A DNA stretch of 10,865 nt, from NCBI GenBank assembly GCA_035630195.1, contig DASQLD010000431.1, positions 1 to 10,865 on the forward strand, given 5' to 3'. Below the pieces are notes generated by a model. It was not told the DNA's origin and did no database searches. It saw only the letters and a program-made list of their open reading frames with translations. The stretch comes from DASQDN01 sp035630195 (GTDB lineage: Bacteria; Acidobacteriota; Terriglobia; Bryobacterales; Bryobacteraceae). Positions 1-6,528 of the stretch are shown here, piece by piece (within the stretch, counting starts at the first letter, position 1; every line of letters starts with the position of its first letter). Made by a program: the position numbers and the translations under genes.

Positions 1-193
1 CGGTCCCGTCGACATGGAACTTGCCCGCGGCAATTCCCCGTCGCTTGGTCTGCTCGAACCGGAATGTAGCGCCCGTCCCGAGCGATGTCAGGGCGGCGTT
101 TAGCGATGCAAAGTCGGCTCCCGCATCGAGAAGAGCCCCGACAGTCATGTCGCCACTAATGCCGGAAAAAGCGTCGATATAGCAAAGTTTCAT
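1..193 (-). CDS. larC: LarC, nickel-pincer cofactor nickel chelatase (N-terminal part)
   Basis: Reading the minus strand from the ATG at 193 gives 64 residues opening MKLCYIDAFSGISGDM, followed by TVGALLDAGAD. This is the highly characteristic start of the LarC (former DUF111) family. LarC inserts nickel into the pyridinium-bisthiocarboxylate mononucleotide to finish the cofactor of lactate racemase LarA and related epimerases and racemases; it acts in the cytoplasm and consumes CTP. The C-terminal part lies beyond the left edge, so nothing can be said about the metal-binding region or about the frameshift known to split larC in some species. The start overlaps the sirtuin stop as ATGA, with no separate Shine-Dalgarno, which implies translational coupling. 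LarB, LarE and LarA are not in the window; larB could lie further downstream. Family assignment is strong despite the short length. Confidence 0.87.
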   Translation of the reverse strand, partial: MKLCYIDAFSGISGDMTVGALLDAGADFASLNAALTSLGTGATFRFEQTKRRGIAAGKFHVDGT

Positions 194-894
194 TCGAGTA
201 GTAGCGGTAGTACCTGTGCAGCGGTTCCCCGGATCGAATAGTCGACTTCATCCGATAGAGCAGTTTCGTCCGGATTGATTTCAACAACAGTTGCGCCGGA
301 TAACTTGGCCATTGGCGCGAGGGAAGCAGCCGGATGAACCACCGCCGACGTGCCTACTACGAGTAGTATCTCGCTTGCACAGACTGCCTTCTCAGCATTA
401 TCCCAGACCCGCATGGAGAGTCCTTCTCCAAACCAGACGACGCCCGGACGGAGCAGGCCTCCACATTCGCATCGTGGCGGGAGTTCCGGCAGAGACGGAC
501 GCTCATCCATCGTTTCCGCGTTGCACTGCACACACCGCACTTTCCAGATGCTTCCGTGAACTTCGATCACGTTCCTGCTTCCGGCGCGTTGATGGAGCCC
601 ATCGACATTCTGGGTCACGATCGTAAACTTCGCTACTGCGAGATGGCCGGCGTTCGGCTCAGCTTTGGCGATCAGTTGCCGCCGCCAGTCGTACCACTCC
701 CAGACAGTTTTGGGATCTTTGGCGAATGCTTGCGGAGTGGCGAGTTCTTCCGGCCGAAAGTCCCGCCAAAGGCCTCCTGGACCGCGAAACGTGGGGATTC
801 CGCTCTCAGCGGAGATGCCTGCGCCTGTCAACACGCAGACAGAACGTGCTGATCGAAGAAGCTTGCGAAGAGTTTCCGTCTTATCTGGGTTCAT
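190..894 (-). CDS. cobB: Sir2-family NAD-dependent protein deacylase (SIRT5/CobB-like)
   Basis: A cytoplasmic sirtuin of 234 aa that removes acyl groups from lysines, using NAD+ and releasing nicotinamide and O-acyl-ADP-ribose. Visible motifs in order: NAD-binding GAGISAESGIPTFRG (24-38), TQNVDGLH (94-101), catalytic His113 in EVHG, zinc ligands Cys121, Cys124, Cys142 and Cys144, then RPGVVWFGE (149-157), GTS (181-183) and INPDE (206-210). Tyr68 and Arg71 (YDWR) match the Tyr-x-x-Arg pair that lets class III sirtuins such as SIRT5 and E. coli CobB accept acidic acyl groups, so desuccinylase or demalonylase activity is likely in addition to deacetylation. The segment between the His84 helix (GHLAVAKF) and TQNVDG looks about seven residues shorter than I expect for the family, without breaking the frame. 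The ATG starts 3 bases after the hlyD-type stop, with no good Shine-Dalgarno, and the stop overlaps larC. Confidence 0.95.
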   Translation of the reverse strand: MNPDKTETLRKLLRSARSVCVLTGAGISAESGIPTFRGPGGLWRDFRPEELATPQAFAKDPKTVWEWYDWRRQLIAKAEPNAGHLAVAKFTIVTQNVDGLHQRAGSRNVIEVHGSIWKVRCVQCNAETMDERPSLPELPPRCECGGLLRPGVVWFGEGLSMRVWDNAEKAVCASEILLVVGTSAVVHPAASLAPMAKLSGATVVEINPDETALSDEVDYSIRGTAAQVLPLLLE

Positions 895-897
895 CTA

Positions 898-2103
898 CTA
901 CTGAATGAGCGGTTTGACTTCGTCTCCCGCTTTGAGAGTCCGTTCGACTGGCAACGCCACCAAGTCGCCTTCTTTCAGACCTTCAACGATCTGCGTGCGT
1001 GTGACGCTGGAAATGCCCATCTTTACAGGGCGCCATGCGAGTTTCGTTCCATCGAGGAGGAATACCCCGGTTTCGACGCCTTGACGGCGAACCGTTTCTT
1101 TGGGGACGACCAGTGTGTTCTCCGCAGTCTTCGACAGGACTTCCGCGTTGATGTTTGTTCCCGGAATCAGAGTCAGATCGGGGTTATCCATCGTCGCGAT
1201 CACTTCACCCACCTGACGCGTGCCGAGCGCAATGACTTGTAGAGGAACACTCTCGACGAAACCTTTCCACTTTCGTTCCGGCATGGCGTCCCAAGTGATC
1301 GTCACCGGCATACCCTTCTGTACGCGGCCGAGCTCCGGTTCATCCACATAGACACGAACACGAAGCTGATTGAGACGTCCGACTTCTGCGACAAGATCTC
1401 CGGGGTTCAAGTAGCCGCCGGGTCTTACTTCCAGCCGGTATACGACGCCGTTCGCCGGACTGCGCACTTGCCCCGTGGTAAGCCGTTGTGCCGCTGCGGT
1501 GGCGCCGCTTTGCGCTTCTTGCAGTCGCGCCTCGGCGGCGGACCTGTCCGGTTGGGTCACAAGTGAGTTCTTCCTCCGCTCCAGCGACTGAATCTGCTGC
1601 TGGGCGCGCTCCACTGCCTGACGAGCCGCCTCAACATCCGCTTTTGTCGCGGCGTTCTTAGCGGCCAGGCGTAGCAGAGTCGTGTATTCGGTTTGCGCGT
1701 TCTTGAGGTCGGTCCTCGCTCGGACAAGACTGCTTTGGATCTCGGCTTGTTCGCTGGCGCGGCCGCCCTGATCAAGGGTTTCGATTTCGGCTTTAGCTGC
1801 TTTGATACGAGCCTCCGCGCTCAACATTGCCGCCTCAACATCGGGCTGGCCGATTGTCACCAGCAACTGACCCTTGTGCAGCGACTGGCCCTTCGCGACA
1901 TGAATCTGTTGCACGGGTCCGCCGATCTCGGCGTGCGCGGCAGCCCATTCGATGGGCTCCACTTTGCCGTTAGTATTGAGTGTGCTCACGATCGTCTCGC
2001 GTGCGACGCGCGCGAATGGAACTTCGACGAGCCCACGACCTCGCACGAATAGCCAGCCGAGCAACAAAGCTACGGGAATGAGCAAAAAAAGGAGTCGCTT
2101 CAA
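898..2103 (-). CDS. HlyD-family periplasmic adaptor of an efflux transporter (RND/MacA type)
   Basis: A membrane-fusion protein of 401 aa that would bridge an inner-membrane pump and an outer-membrane channel. An N-terminal hydrophobic anchor (about 3-20) is followed by the first half of the barrel-sandwich (lipoyl-like) domain (about 55-85, with QQIHVAKGQSLHKGQLL). A long Ala/Gln/Glu-rich coiled-coil hairpin covers about 87-209. The second lipoyl half (212-242, VRSPANGVVYRLEVRPGG), a beta-barrel (about 245-335) and a membrane-proximal domain follow. The start is TTG, and TTGA overlaps the dehydrogenase stop by 4 bases, favouring coupled translation. Two TAG codons stand in tandem at the end (895-900). 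The ABC ATPase and permease, or RND pump, that usually follows such a gene is absent: the next genes are a sirtuin and larC. The substrate cannot be inferred. Confidence 0.9.
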   Translation of the reverse strand: MKRLLFLLIPVALLLGWLFVRGRGLVEVPFARVARETIVSTLNTNGKVEPIEWAAAHAEIGGPVQQIHVAKGQSLHKGQLLVTIGQPDVEAAMLSAEARIKAAKAEIETLDQGGRASEQAEIQSSLVRARTDLKNAQTEYTTLLRLAAKNAATKADVEAARQAVERAQQQIQSLERRKNSLVTQPDRSAAEARLQEAQSGATAAAQRLTTGQVRSPANGVVYRLEVRPGGYLNPGDLVAEVGRLNQLRVRVYVDEPELGRVQKGMPVTITWDAMPERKWKGFVESVPLQVIALGTRQVGEVIATMDNPDLTLIPGTNINAEVLSKTAENTLVVPKETVRRQGVETGVFLLDGTKLAWRPVKMGISSVTRTQIVEGLKEGDLVALPVERTLKAGDEVKPLIQ

Positions 2104-3203
2104 GGTTCGATTACCGTCTTACCGGATTGCCAGGTCCTTGTCGTTTCGAGGGCTTCGTTGGCCTGTTCCAGCGGAAAGCGGTGCGTGATCTGACGCGCAA
2201 ATAGCCGTTTCCATTGTGTCTGATCGAGCAGGCGAAGCGCGCGATCGACATGACGTGGTTCGAAACCCCAAGATCCGACTACCTGAAGCTGCTTTCGCGT
2301 AATGGTATGGGGATTGAAGCTGATATTGCCGGCGTTCGCGTACTGGCCCAACACCAGGAAGCGTGCGCCGTCGCGGCAATACTCCAAACCTTCATTCACC
2401 GCATCCGGATGCCCTACACACTCTATTACGACGTCCGCGCCGTAGCCACCGGTTTCGGCCAGCACTTGTCGTTTGCGGGCATCGAGATCGCCAGAGAGAT
2501 CCGCGGACATGACGTCGATCGTGACATCGGCTCCAAATTCACGTGCGAGTTCGAGACGATGTGCCGGTGCGCCGGTGACCACGATTCGGGAGGCGCCCGA
2601 TTGTTTGGCGACAGCCAAAGCCGCAATGCCCACAGGACCGGTACCCTGGATGACGACAACATCTCCCCATTGAACCGGCGCCCGCTCGATGCCGTGAATC
2701 GCAGTGGTTAGAGCGCATCCGGCTCCGACCACCGCTTCAGTCGGCAAAGAATCGGGAATGCGAAAGATTGCTGTTCCCGGGCGCAGGTGGATCTTTTCGG
2801 CGTAGCCTCCGCGCAAGTGAGGCGCATCGTCTGCGTTGTAGGAAATGCCATAGGCCTTACGCGTCAGGCACCGTGTCGGTTGACCCTTATGGCGGCAGTA
2901 AAAGCATTCTCCGCAAGCGATGGAACTGGCCCAGCAGACGCGGTCTCCGACGCGCAAGGCATCGCCGCGCCAATCCTTCTCGAGGCCGGCTCCCAACTGC
3001 TCAATGCGACCGGCCGTTTCATGACCGAGGATCACCGGTGTGGGAATCGCGAGTTGACCCAGCCAGAGATGAACATCGGTACCGCAGATACCCGCCATCT
3101 CCACGCGCACGATCGCTTCGCCCGGCCCTGCTGTCGGTTCCGGATAGGTTCTAAGCTCTAAAGGTTGTTCAAAACTGCGCAGGACCGCAGCCCGCACGCT
3201 CAT
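2100..3203 (-). CDS. Zinc-dependent alcohol dehydrogenase (MDR superfamily)
   Basis: A cytoplasmic medium-chain dehydrogenase of 367 aa, oxidising an alcohol or polyol (or reducing the carbonyl) with NAD(P). The N-terminal GroES-like domain carries catalytic zinc ligands Cys40 (GICGTDVH) and His61-Glu62 (GHE), with Cys163 (GAGCALTTA) placed as the remaining ligand. The structural zinc lobe is Cys97, Cys100, Cys103 and Cys112. The Rossmann fold begins near 182 with GTGPVG (187-192). All key residues are present and the length is normal, so it should be active. The substrate is unknown; the sorbitol/threonine dehydrogenase-like branch is the nearest by eye. The ATG at 3203 has AGGA about 7 bases upstream and overlaps the upstream stop as ATGA; the downstream adaptor gene overlaps its own stop. 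It sits second in the five-gene operon. Confidence 0.93.
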   Translation of the reverse strand: MSVRAAVLRSFEQPLELRTYPEPTAGPGEAIVRVEMAGICGTDVHLWLGQLAIPTPVILGHETAGRIEQLGAGLEKDWRGDALRVGDRVCWASSIACGECFYCRHKGQPTRCLTRKAYGISYNADDAPHLRGGYAEKIHLRPGTAIFRIPDSLPTEAVVGAGCALTTAIHGIERAPVQWGDVVVIQGTGPVGIAALAVAKQSGASRIVVTGAPAHRLELAREFGADVTIDVMSADLSGDLDARKRQVLAETGGYGADVVIECVGHPDAVNEGLEYCRDGARFLVLGQYANAGNISFNPHTITRKQLQVVGSWGFEPRHVDRALRLLDQTQWKRLFARQITHRFPLEQANEALETTRTWQSGKTVIEP

Positions 3204-3754
3204 GATTTTTTCCTCGCGCAGTAGTCAAACAGAAGTTGCCACTCAGCCAATTGGACCGCCTTTGCCAGTTGTTCGTCTTCCGAGCCCGGCTTCTGACGCG
3301 CCGCTTCGCAAAAATCAATAAAACGAAATGGGTCCCACTGGTTCTTAACGGGAAGTCCCAGTTGTTCAGCGCGGTCTTTCAGTAACGGGAACACCGGATG
3401 TTGATTGACCCGGCGAAACCAGTATGCCGCGTTTTCAGCGTCAGGTTCCTGCCTATGTAGGATGCCGTGCCAGAAGCTTCCTTCGATTGTCGCGAGATCC
3501 TGCGCGATTGTATGCGCCTGGTCGTACCCACAGAAATAGAGGTAGAGACCACTCACCGCTGCTTGCGGACTGAAGGCTTCGGGAAACAGATCGCCAATGT
3601 CGAGCTTCGCGATGGCATGGATTCCGGCCGGATTTGCTGTGCCCTTCGCCAGCGGCATGGCGCGTTTGCCATCGCCCTCGAGTGAGAGAATGGACTGCAC
3701 TGCTGCACTATAGTTTGCGGGATTGAAACCCATCGAAGCTATTCTGACAAACAT
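3200..3754 (-). CDS. Conserved hypothetical protein, first gene of the sirtuin/larC operon
   Basis: I do not assign a function to this 184-aa soluble protein. No signal peptide or membrane helix is visible. Its most distinctive part is a charged/aromatic core, WHGILHRQEPD (95-105) followed by YWFRR (111-115) and HPVFP (119-123). His and Glu residues cluster there, and I recall similar segments in uncharacterised proteins, especially from acidobacteria. Start choice is open: the ATG at 3754 gives MFVRIASM, while the second Met at 3733 gives MGFNPANYS, a plausible N-terminus. Neither has a clear Shine-Dalgarno. The 5' end faces the divergent patatin gene, leaving about 40-60 bases for both promoters. 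The stop overlaps the dehydrogenase start by 4 bases, so it is made together with the dehydrogenase. Confidence 0.8.
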   Translation of the reverse strand: MFVRIASMGFNPANYSAAVQSILSLEGDGKRAMPLAKGTANPAGIHAIAKLDIGDLFPEAFSPQAAVSGLYLYFCGYDQAHTIAQDLATIEGSFWHGILHRQEPDAENAAYWFRRVNQHPVFPLLKDRAEQLGLPVKNQWDPFRFIDFCEAARQKPGSEDEQLAKAVQLAEWQLLFDYCARKKS

Positions 3755-3792
3755 TGCGAATCGAGTCGTCAGTTCGGAGAATCAGTAGAAGC

Positions 3793-4626
3793 GTGAGGCA
3801 AAGGCCGAAGACTGCGCTGGCGCTCTCCGGCGGGGGAATGTTTGGGGCGTATCAAGCCGGTGTCTGGCAGGAACTCGCGAGCTTCTTTCAACCCGACATC
3901 GTGGTTGGCGCTTCGGTAGGTTCGTTGAACGGCTGGCTGATCGCCAGCGCGTGCGAGCCCTCGGTGTTGACGGATCGGTGGCAGAACCTCGAATCGATTG
4001 AGCGCTTGCCATGGCGCATTCCACGCAAACTTTCCGATGGTTTGATCGATGCAAGCCTGCTCGAAGATTGGATTCGGGAGATGTGCGCGCACTCGAATCC
4101 TCAGTGCGAGTATGGCGCAGTGCTCACCCGAGTGCGATCTTTGAAGCCGCGATTGTTTCGCTGGCCGGAGGTCACCTGGCAACATGTTGCCGGGTCCTGC
4201 GCAGTTCCGTTTTTCCTGCGGCACTACCGCTTCGACGGACAGGTTTACACCGACGGTGGGTTCCTTGATCCATCGCCTGTATGGGCCGCGATGGAAATGG
4301 GCGCAGATGTCATCGTTTCGGTCAATGTTCTGCGCCATCGACCTGCGCTTGTTCGCGCCATGGTTAAGACGTTTCAGACATGCGGACGATATCGACCGCC
4401 GTCAGCAGCGGGACGAACGATCATTGACATCGATCCGATATGTTCACTCGGCGGTCCGAAGGATTCGATGTATTGGTCCAAAGGAAACGCGAAACGTTGG
4501 ATTCAGCAAGGGAGGCAGGATGCGCTTGCCCGCAAACATTTTCTTATAGAATGTTTGCAGGGTGATCGGTTTCATTGTGAACCGCGCCAAAGGACTGCAT
4601 GGCCGCATATCGGATCTACAGGATGA
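3793..4626 (+). CDS. Patatin-like phospholipase / acyl hydrolase
   Basis: A serine acyl hydrolase using a Ser-Asp dyad, expected to act on phospholipids or related esters. From the GTG at 3793 (277 aa), the oxyanion-hole glycines GGGMFG are at 13-18, the nucleophile Ser41 lies in GASVG (39-43) and the catalytic Asp154 in DGG (154-156), in the standard order. It is a single-domain patatin, with no cyclic-nucleotide-binding domain, signal peptide or membrane segment. The frame can be extended to a TTG at 3754, but that codon directly abuts the ATG of the divergent gene and adds only a basic, Ser/Arg-rich stretch, so GTG is preferred. The last 28 bases overlap the next gene, which suggests coupled translation. 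Its direction opposes the flanking operons, so it forms its own transcription unit with the next two genes. Confidence 0.88.
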   Translation: MRQRPKTALALSGGGMFGAYQAGVWQELASFFQPDIVVGASVGSLNGWLIASACEPSVLTDRWQNLESIERLPWRIPRKLSDGLIDASLLEDWIREMCAHSNPQCEYGAVLTRVRSLKPRLFRWPEVTWQHVAGSCAVPFFLRHYRFDGQVYTDGGFLDPSPVWAAMEMGADVIVSVNVLRHRPALVRAMVKTFQTCGRYRPPSAAGRTIIDIDPICSLGGPKDSMYWSKGNAKRWIQQGRQDALARKHFLIECLQGDRFHCEPRQRTAWPHIGSTG

Positions 4627-4934
4627 AGGAATCGACCCGTCAGCAGTTTCGCTGGGCTCCGCACACGATTGGTGTTACCAGCGCGAAACCGAAAGATTAC
4701 GAGCTCACGGTGACGGTGGAGGCTCCCACACCTTACGCTGTCTGGCTGCAACTCAAAGACACATCCGATGCGCTGCAGGTCGGAGATATACTTGAAACAG
4801 AGAGCGGTGAACTCCGCATTTATAAGTACGTGGGATTTGAAGAAGCTCAGTGGGTCCTTCCCGAGTTAAAAACCGGGACGGAGACGGTTCCGGCTGTCTC
4901 GGGTGATGCCGTTGCAACCCCCAGAGCCTTTTGA
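4599..4934 (+). CDS. Conserved hypothetical protein (111 aa)
   Basis: A small soluble protein I cannot name. It opens MAAYRIYRMKE, then has RWAPHT (19-24) and a mostly beta-strand-like body with DYELTVTVEA and KYVGFEEAQW (76-85). No cysteine or membrane segment is seen. The ATG at 4599 is supported by an AAAGGA 4-5 bases upstream; a second ATG at 4623 would drop the first eight residues. It overlaps the 3' end of the patatin gene by 28 bases and runs about 30 bases into the 2H phosphoesterase gene, so the three are probably translated as a chain. The context gives no clear clue beyond co-expression with a lipase and a phosphoesterase. Confidence 0.72.
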   Translation: MAAYRIYRMKESTRQQFRWAPHTIGVTSAKPKDYELTVTVEAPTPYAVWLQLKDTSDALQVGDILETESGELRIYKYVGFEEAQWVLPELKTGTETVPAVSGDAVATPRAF

Positions 4935-5544
4935 CTGGGAAGGGATGCGGCAGACCCAAGTAGCAATGGAACCAATGTGTTGCGATCCGGCGCCTGGGGA
5001 TCGTATTAATTCCTTCGCTCTCGTCAGCTACATCCCAGGCCGGCTCGGCGATTTCATCACCCGGTTGCGCGAAGACTTGGTTCAGGGTTGCGTTGCCAGG
5101 TCCCATGTAACGATTCTTCCTCCCCGGCCGCTGCAAGTCGACGCCCATACTGCCGCCGATCAAGTCCGCTCCGGATTAGCTCCGTTCAATGCCTTCGAAC
5201 TCGATATGCCGCGAATACGCGTCTTCGAGCAAACGGCCGTCGTGTTTTGCGAGATTGGGAAGGGCCGAGAGGAGCTTTTCGATCTACACGAAGCCATGAA
5301 CAGAGATGGTTTGTACTTCGACGAGCCGTTCGATTTCCATCCGCATGTCACACTCGCACAGGGAATTTCGTCCGAGGCGCTGCCGGAGGTTTACGAGCGT
5401 GCCGTTAGCGAGTGGAGACAATTCGCTCCATCCTCCCTCGTCACCATTGAAACTGTGACCTTCGTCCAGAATACCGTCGGCAATGTCTGGATCGATCTCG
5501 AAGAGTGCGAACTCCGAGGTCTGGCCGCCGTCCCGCATCGCTGA
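4906..5544 (+). CDS. 2H phosphoesterase (2'-5' RNA ligase family protein)
   Basis: A soluble protein of 212 aa with the paired His-x-Thr motifs that define the 2H phosphoesterase fold: SHVTILPP (HVT at 67-69) and FHPHVTLAQ (HVT at 147-149). Family members act on 2',3'-cyclic or 2'-5' phosphodiesters in RNA or nucleotides, for example RNA ligase/cyclic phosphodiesterase (ThpR/LigT) and nucleotide cyclic phosphodiesterases; which one applies here is unknown. The recognisable fold begins near NSFALVSYIPGRL, so about 30 extra residues precede it. The true start may be the GTG at 4903, ATG at 4906, or ATGs at 4945, 4966 or 4975; none has a textbook ribosome site (a GGAAGGG touches the 4945 ATG). 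The stop at 5542-5544 directly abuts the convergent DUF420 stop. Confidence 0.85.
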   Translation: MPLQPPEPFDWEGMRQTQVAMEPMCCDPAPGDRINSFALVSYIPGRLGDFITRLREDLVQGCVARSHVTILPPRPLQVDAHTAADQVRSGLAPFNAFELDMPRIRVFEQTAVVFCEIGKGREELFDLHEAMNRDGLYFDEPFDFHPHVTLAQGISSEALPEVYERAVSEWRQFAPSSLVTIETVTFVQNTVGNVWIDLEECELRGLAAVPHR

Positions 5545-5958
5545 TTACATTCGATACAACATCCAATACACAACTACTCCGGTCACGCTGACGTAGAGCC
5601 AAACCGGCAGCGCCCATCGAGCGATTTTCCGGTGCTTCTCATAGTCACCTTTGAGCCCTCGATACAGCGAAATTCCCGCTAAAAACGGTACGGTTGCAGC
5701 CAGAACGGTGTGCGTCAGGAGGATGGCCAGATAAACAGTTCGAATCGGCCCAGTCTTCTGAAATCGCACAGAACCCGCTTGTGCGTGATAGATGAGGTAG
5801 CTGATCAGGAAGGCGACGGACACGCCAAACGCTGCGATCATAACCCGCCGGTGGACTTTAATGCGTTTCTTTCGGATGAGCGTGTAGCCCCAGATCAGTA
5901 ATACAGCCGAGCAAGAATTCAGGGTTGCATTCAAGGCAGGAAGATCGCGAGCATCCAT
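5545..5958 (-). CDS. DUF420 membrane protein (YozB/CtaM-like oxidase assembly factor)
   Basis: An integral inner-membrane protein of 137 aa with about four hydrophobic helices (roughly 8-27, 41-61, 73-98 and 116-134). The DUF420 family pattern includes histidines near the membrane faces: His36 (KVHRR), His58 (IYHAQ), His83 (LTHTV) and His109 (YEKHRKIARW). Homologues (YozB in Bacillus, CtaM in Staphylococcus) are found with cytochrome oxidase genes, and CtaM is needed for a working heme-copper oxidase. The histidines could bind heme or copper, which is inference. It is last in the ctaA-ctaB-sco run, starting 3 bases after the sco stop, with an AGGGAG about 11 bases before the ATG. Its stop touches the opposing phosphoesterase stop, leaving no separate terminator. 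Confidence 0.88.
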   Translation of the reverse strand: MDARDLPALNATLNSCSAVLLIWGYTLIRKKRIKVHRRVMIAAFGVSVAFLISYLIYHAQAGSVRFQKTGPIRTVYLAILLTHTVLAATVPFLAGISLYRGLKGDYEKHRKIARWALPVWLYVSVTGVVVYWMLYRM

Positions 5959-5961
5959 GGA

Positions 5962-6528
5962 CTAGGATGCTCCCTTAAGCAGCGCGCGCAGATCGGTGGT
6001 GAGTTTTTGAAGGCCTTCCTGGTCGGCGCTGTCATAGAAGCCCCGGATTCGCGACTGGGTGTCGACCAGGACGAACCGCGAACTATGCTCGAGGTTGCCG
6101 TCGATGTCGCCGAGCATGAACGCATTCCTGCTCAGCTCGTGCAGATCCTTCTGTGCTCCGGTCAGGAAGAACCACTTGTCCGGATTCGCTCCGAAGTTCC
6201 GGGCATAGGTCGCAAGCGCTTCCGGCGTGTCTCGAGCAGGATCGATGGTAAAAGACACCATTCGCAGCTTCGGATCATCGGCGACCTCGTCGCGCAACTT
6301 TTTGAACTGCGCCGTCATGCGCGGACACGGTCCGGAGCATGTGGTGAAGATGAAGTTTGCGACCCAGACCCTGCCGTCGAGTTGCAGCTTGCTATCGAAC
6401 GCGCGGTTCGATTGATCGGTGAGCTTGAAATCGGGAACGACTCCGAAGCTTGGCAGCGATGGGTCGGAACTGCAGGAGGCTAACAGAAGCGTTATCGCAA
6501 GGAAAACGCGTTCAACGACGGGTTTCAC
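5962..6528 (-). CDS. sco: SCO1/SenC copper chaperone lipoprotein
   Basis: A periplasm-facing lipoprotein of 188 aa that delivers copper to, or keeps reduced, the CuA site of cytochrome c oxidase subunit II. The N-terminus has a hydrophobic stretch (8-17) and a lipobox LASC with Cys19 as the lipidated residue. The thioredoxin-like domain carries the CxxxC copper site, Cys64 and Cys68 (TTCSGPCPRM), and the third ligand His148 (LEHSSRFVLVD). FTIDPARDTPEAL (93-105) is also typical. All three copper ligands are intact. The start is GTG, overlapping the ctaB stop as GTGA, with no independent Shine-Dalgarno. The subunit II target is not encoded in the window. Confidence 0.95.
   Translation of the reverse strand: MKPVVERVFLAITLLLASCSSDPSLPSFGVVPDFKLTDQSNRAFDSKLQLDGRVWVANFIFTTCSGPCPRMTAQFKKLRDEVADDPKLRMVSFTIDPARDTPEALATYARNFGANPDKWFFLTGAQKDLHELSRNAFMLGDIDGNLEHSSRFVLVDTQSRIRGFYDSADQEGLQKLTTDLRALLKGAS

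Noticed and set aside
2214..2711. A 165-codon plus-strand frame inside the alcohol dehydrogenase gene
   Set aside because: It is antisense to a complete dehydrogenase with all zinc ligands intact and has no domain of its own.
3754..3792. TTG at 3754 as the patatin start
   Set aside because: It shares a base with the ATG of the divergent gene, has no ribosome site and adds only 13 residues without family resemblance; GTG at 3793 is preferred.
3769..4338. A 189-codon minus-strand frame inside the patatin gene
   Set aside because: It is antisense to intact catalytic motifs; composition is Arg/Pro/His-rich, typical of a shadow frame.
3793..5544. Patatin plus 2H phosphoesterase as a nucleotide-signalled anti-phage system
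   Set aside because: No cyclase or nucleotidyltransferase is present, the patatin lacks a sensor domain, and the neighbours are not defence genes. The idea is kept only as a test within a finding.
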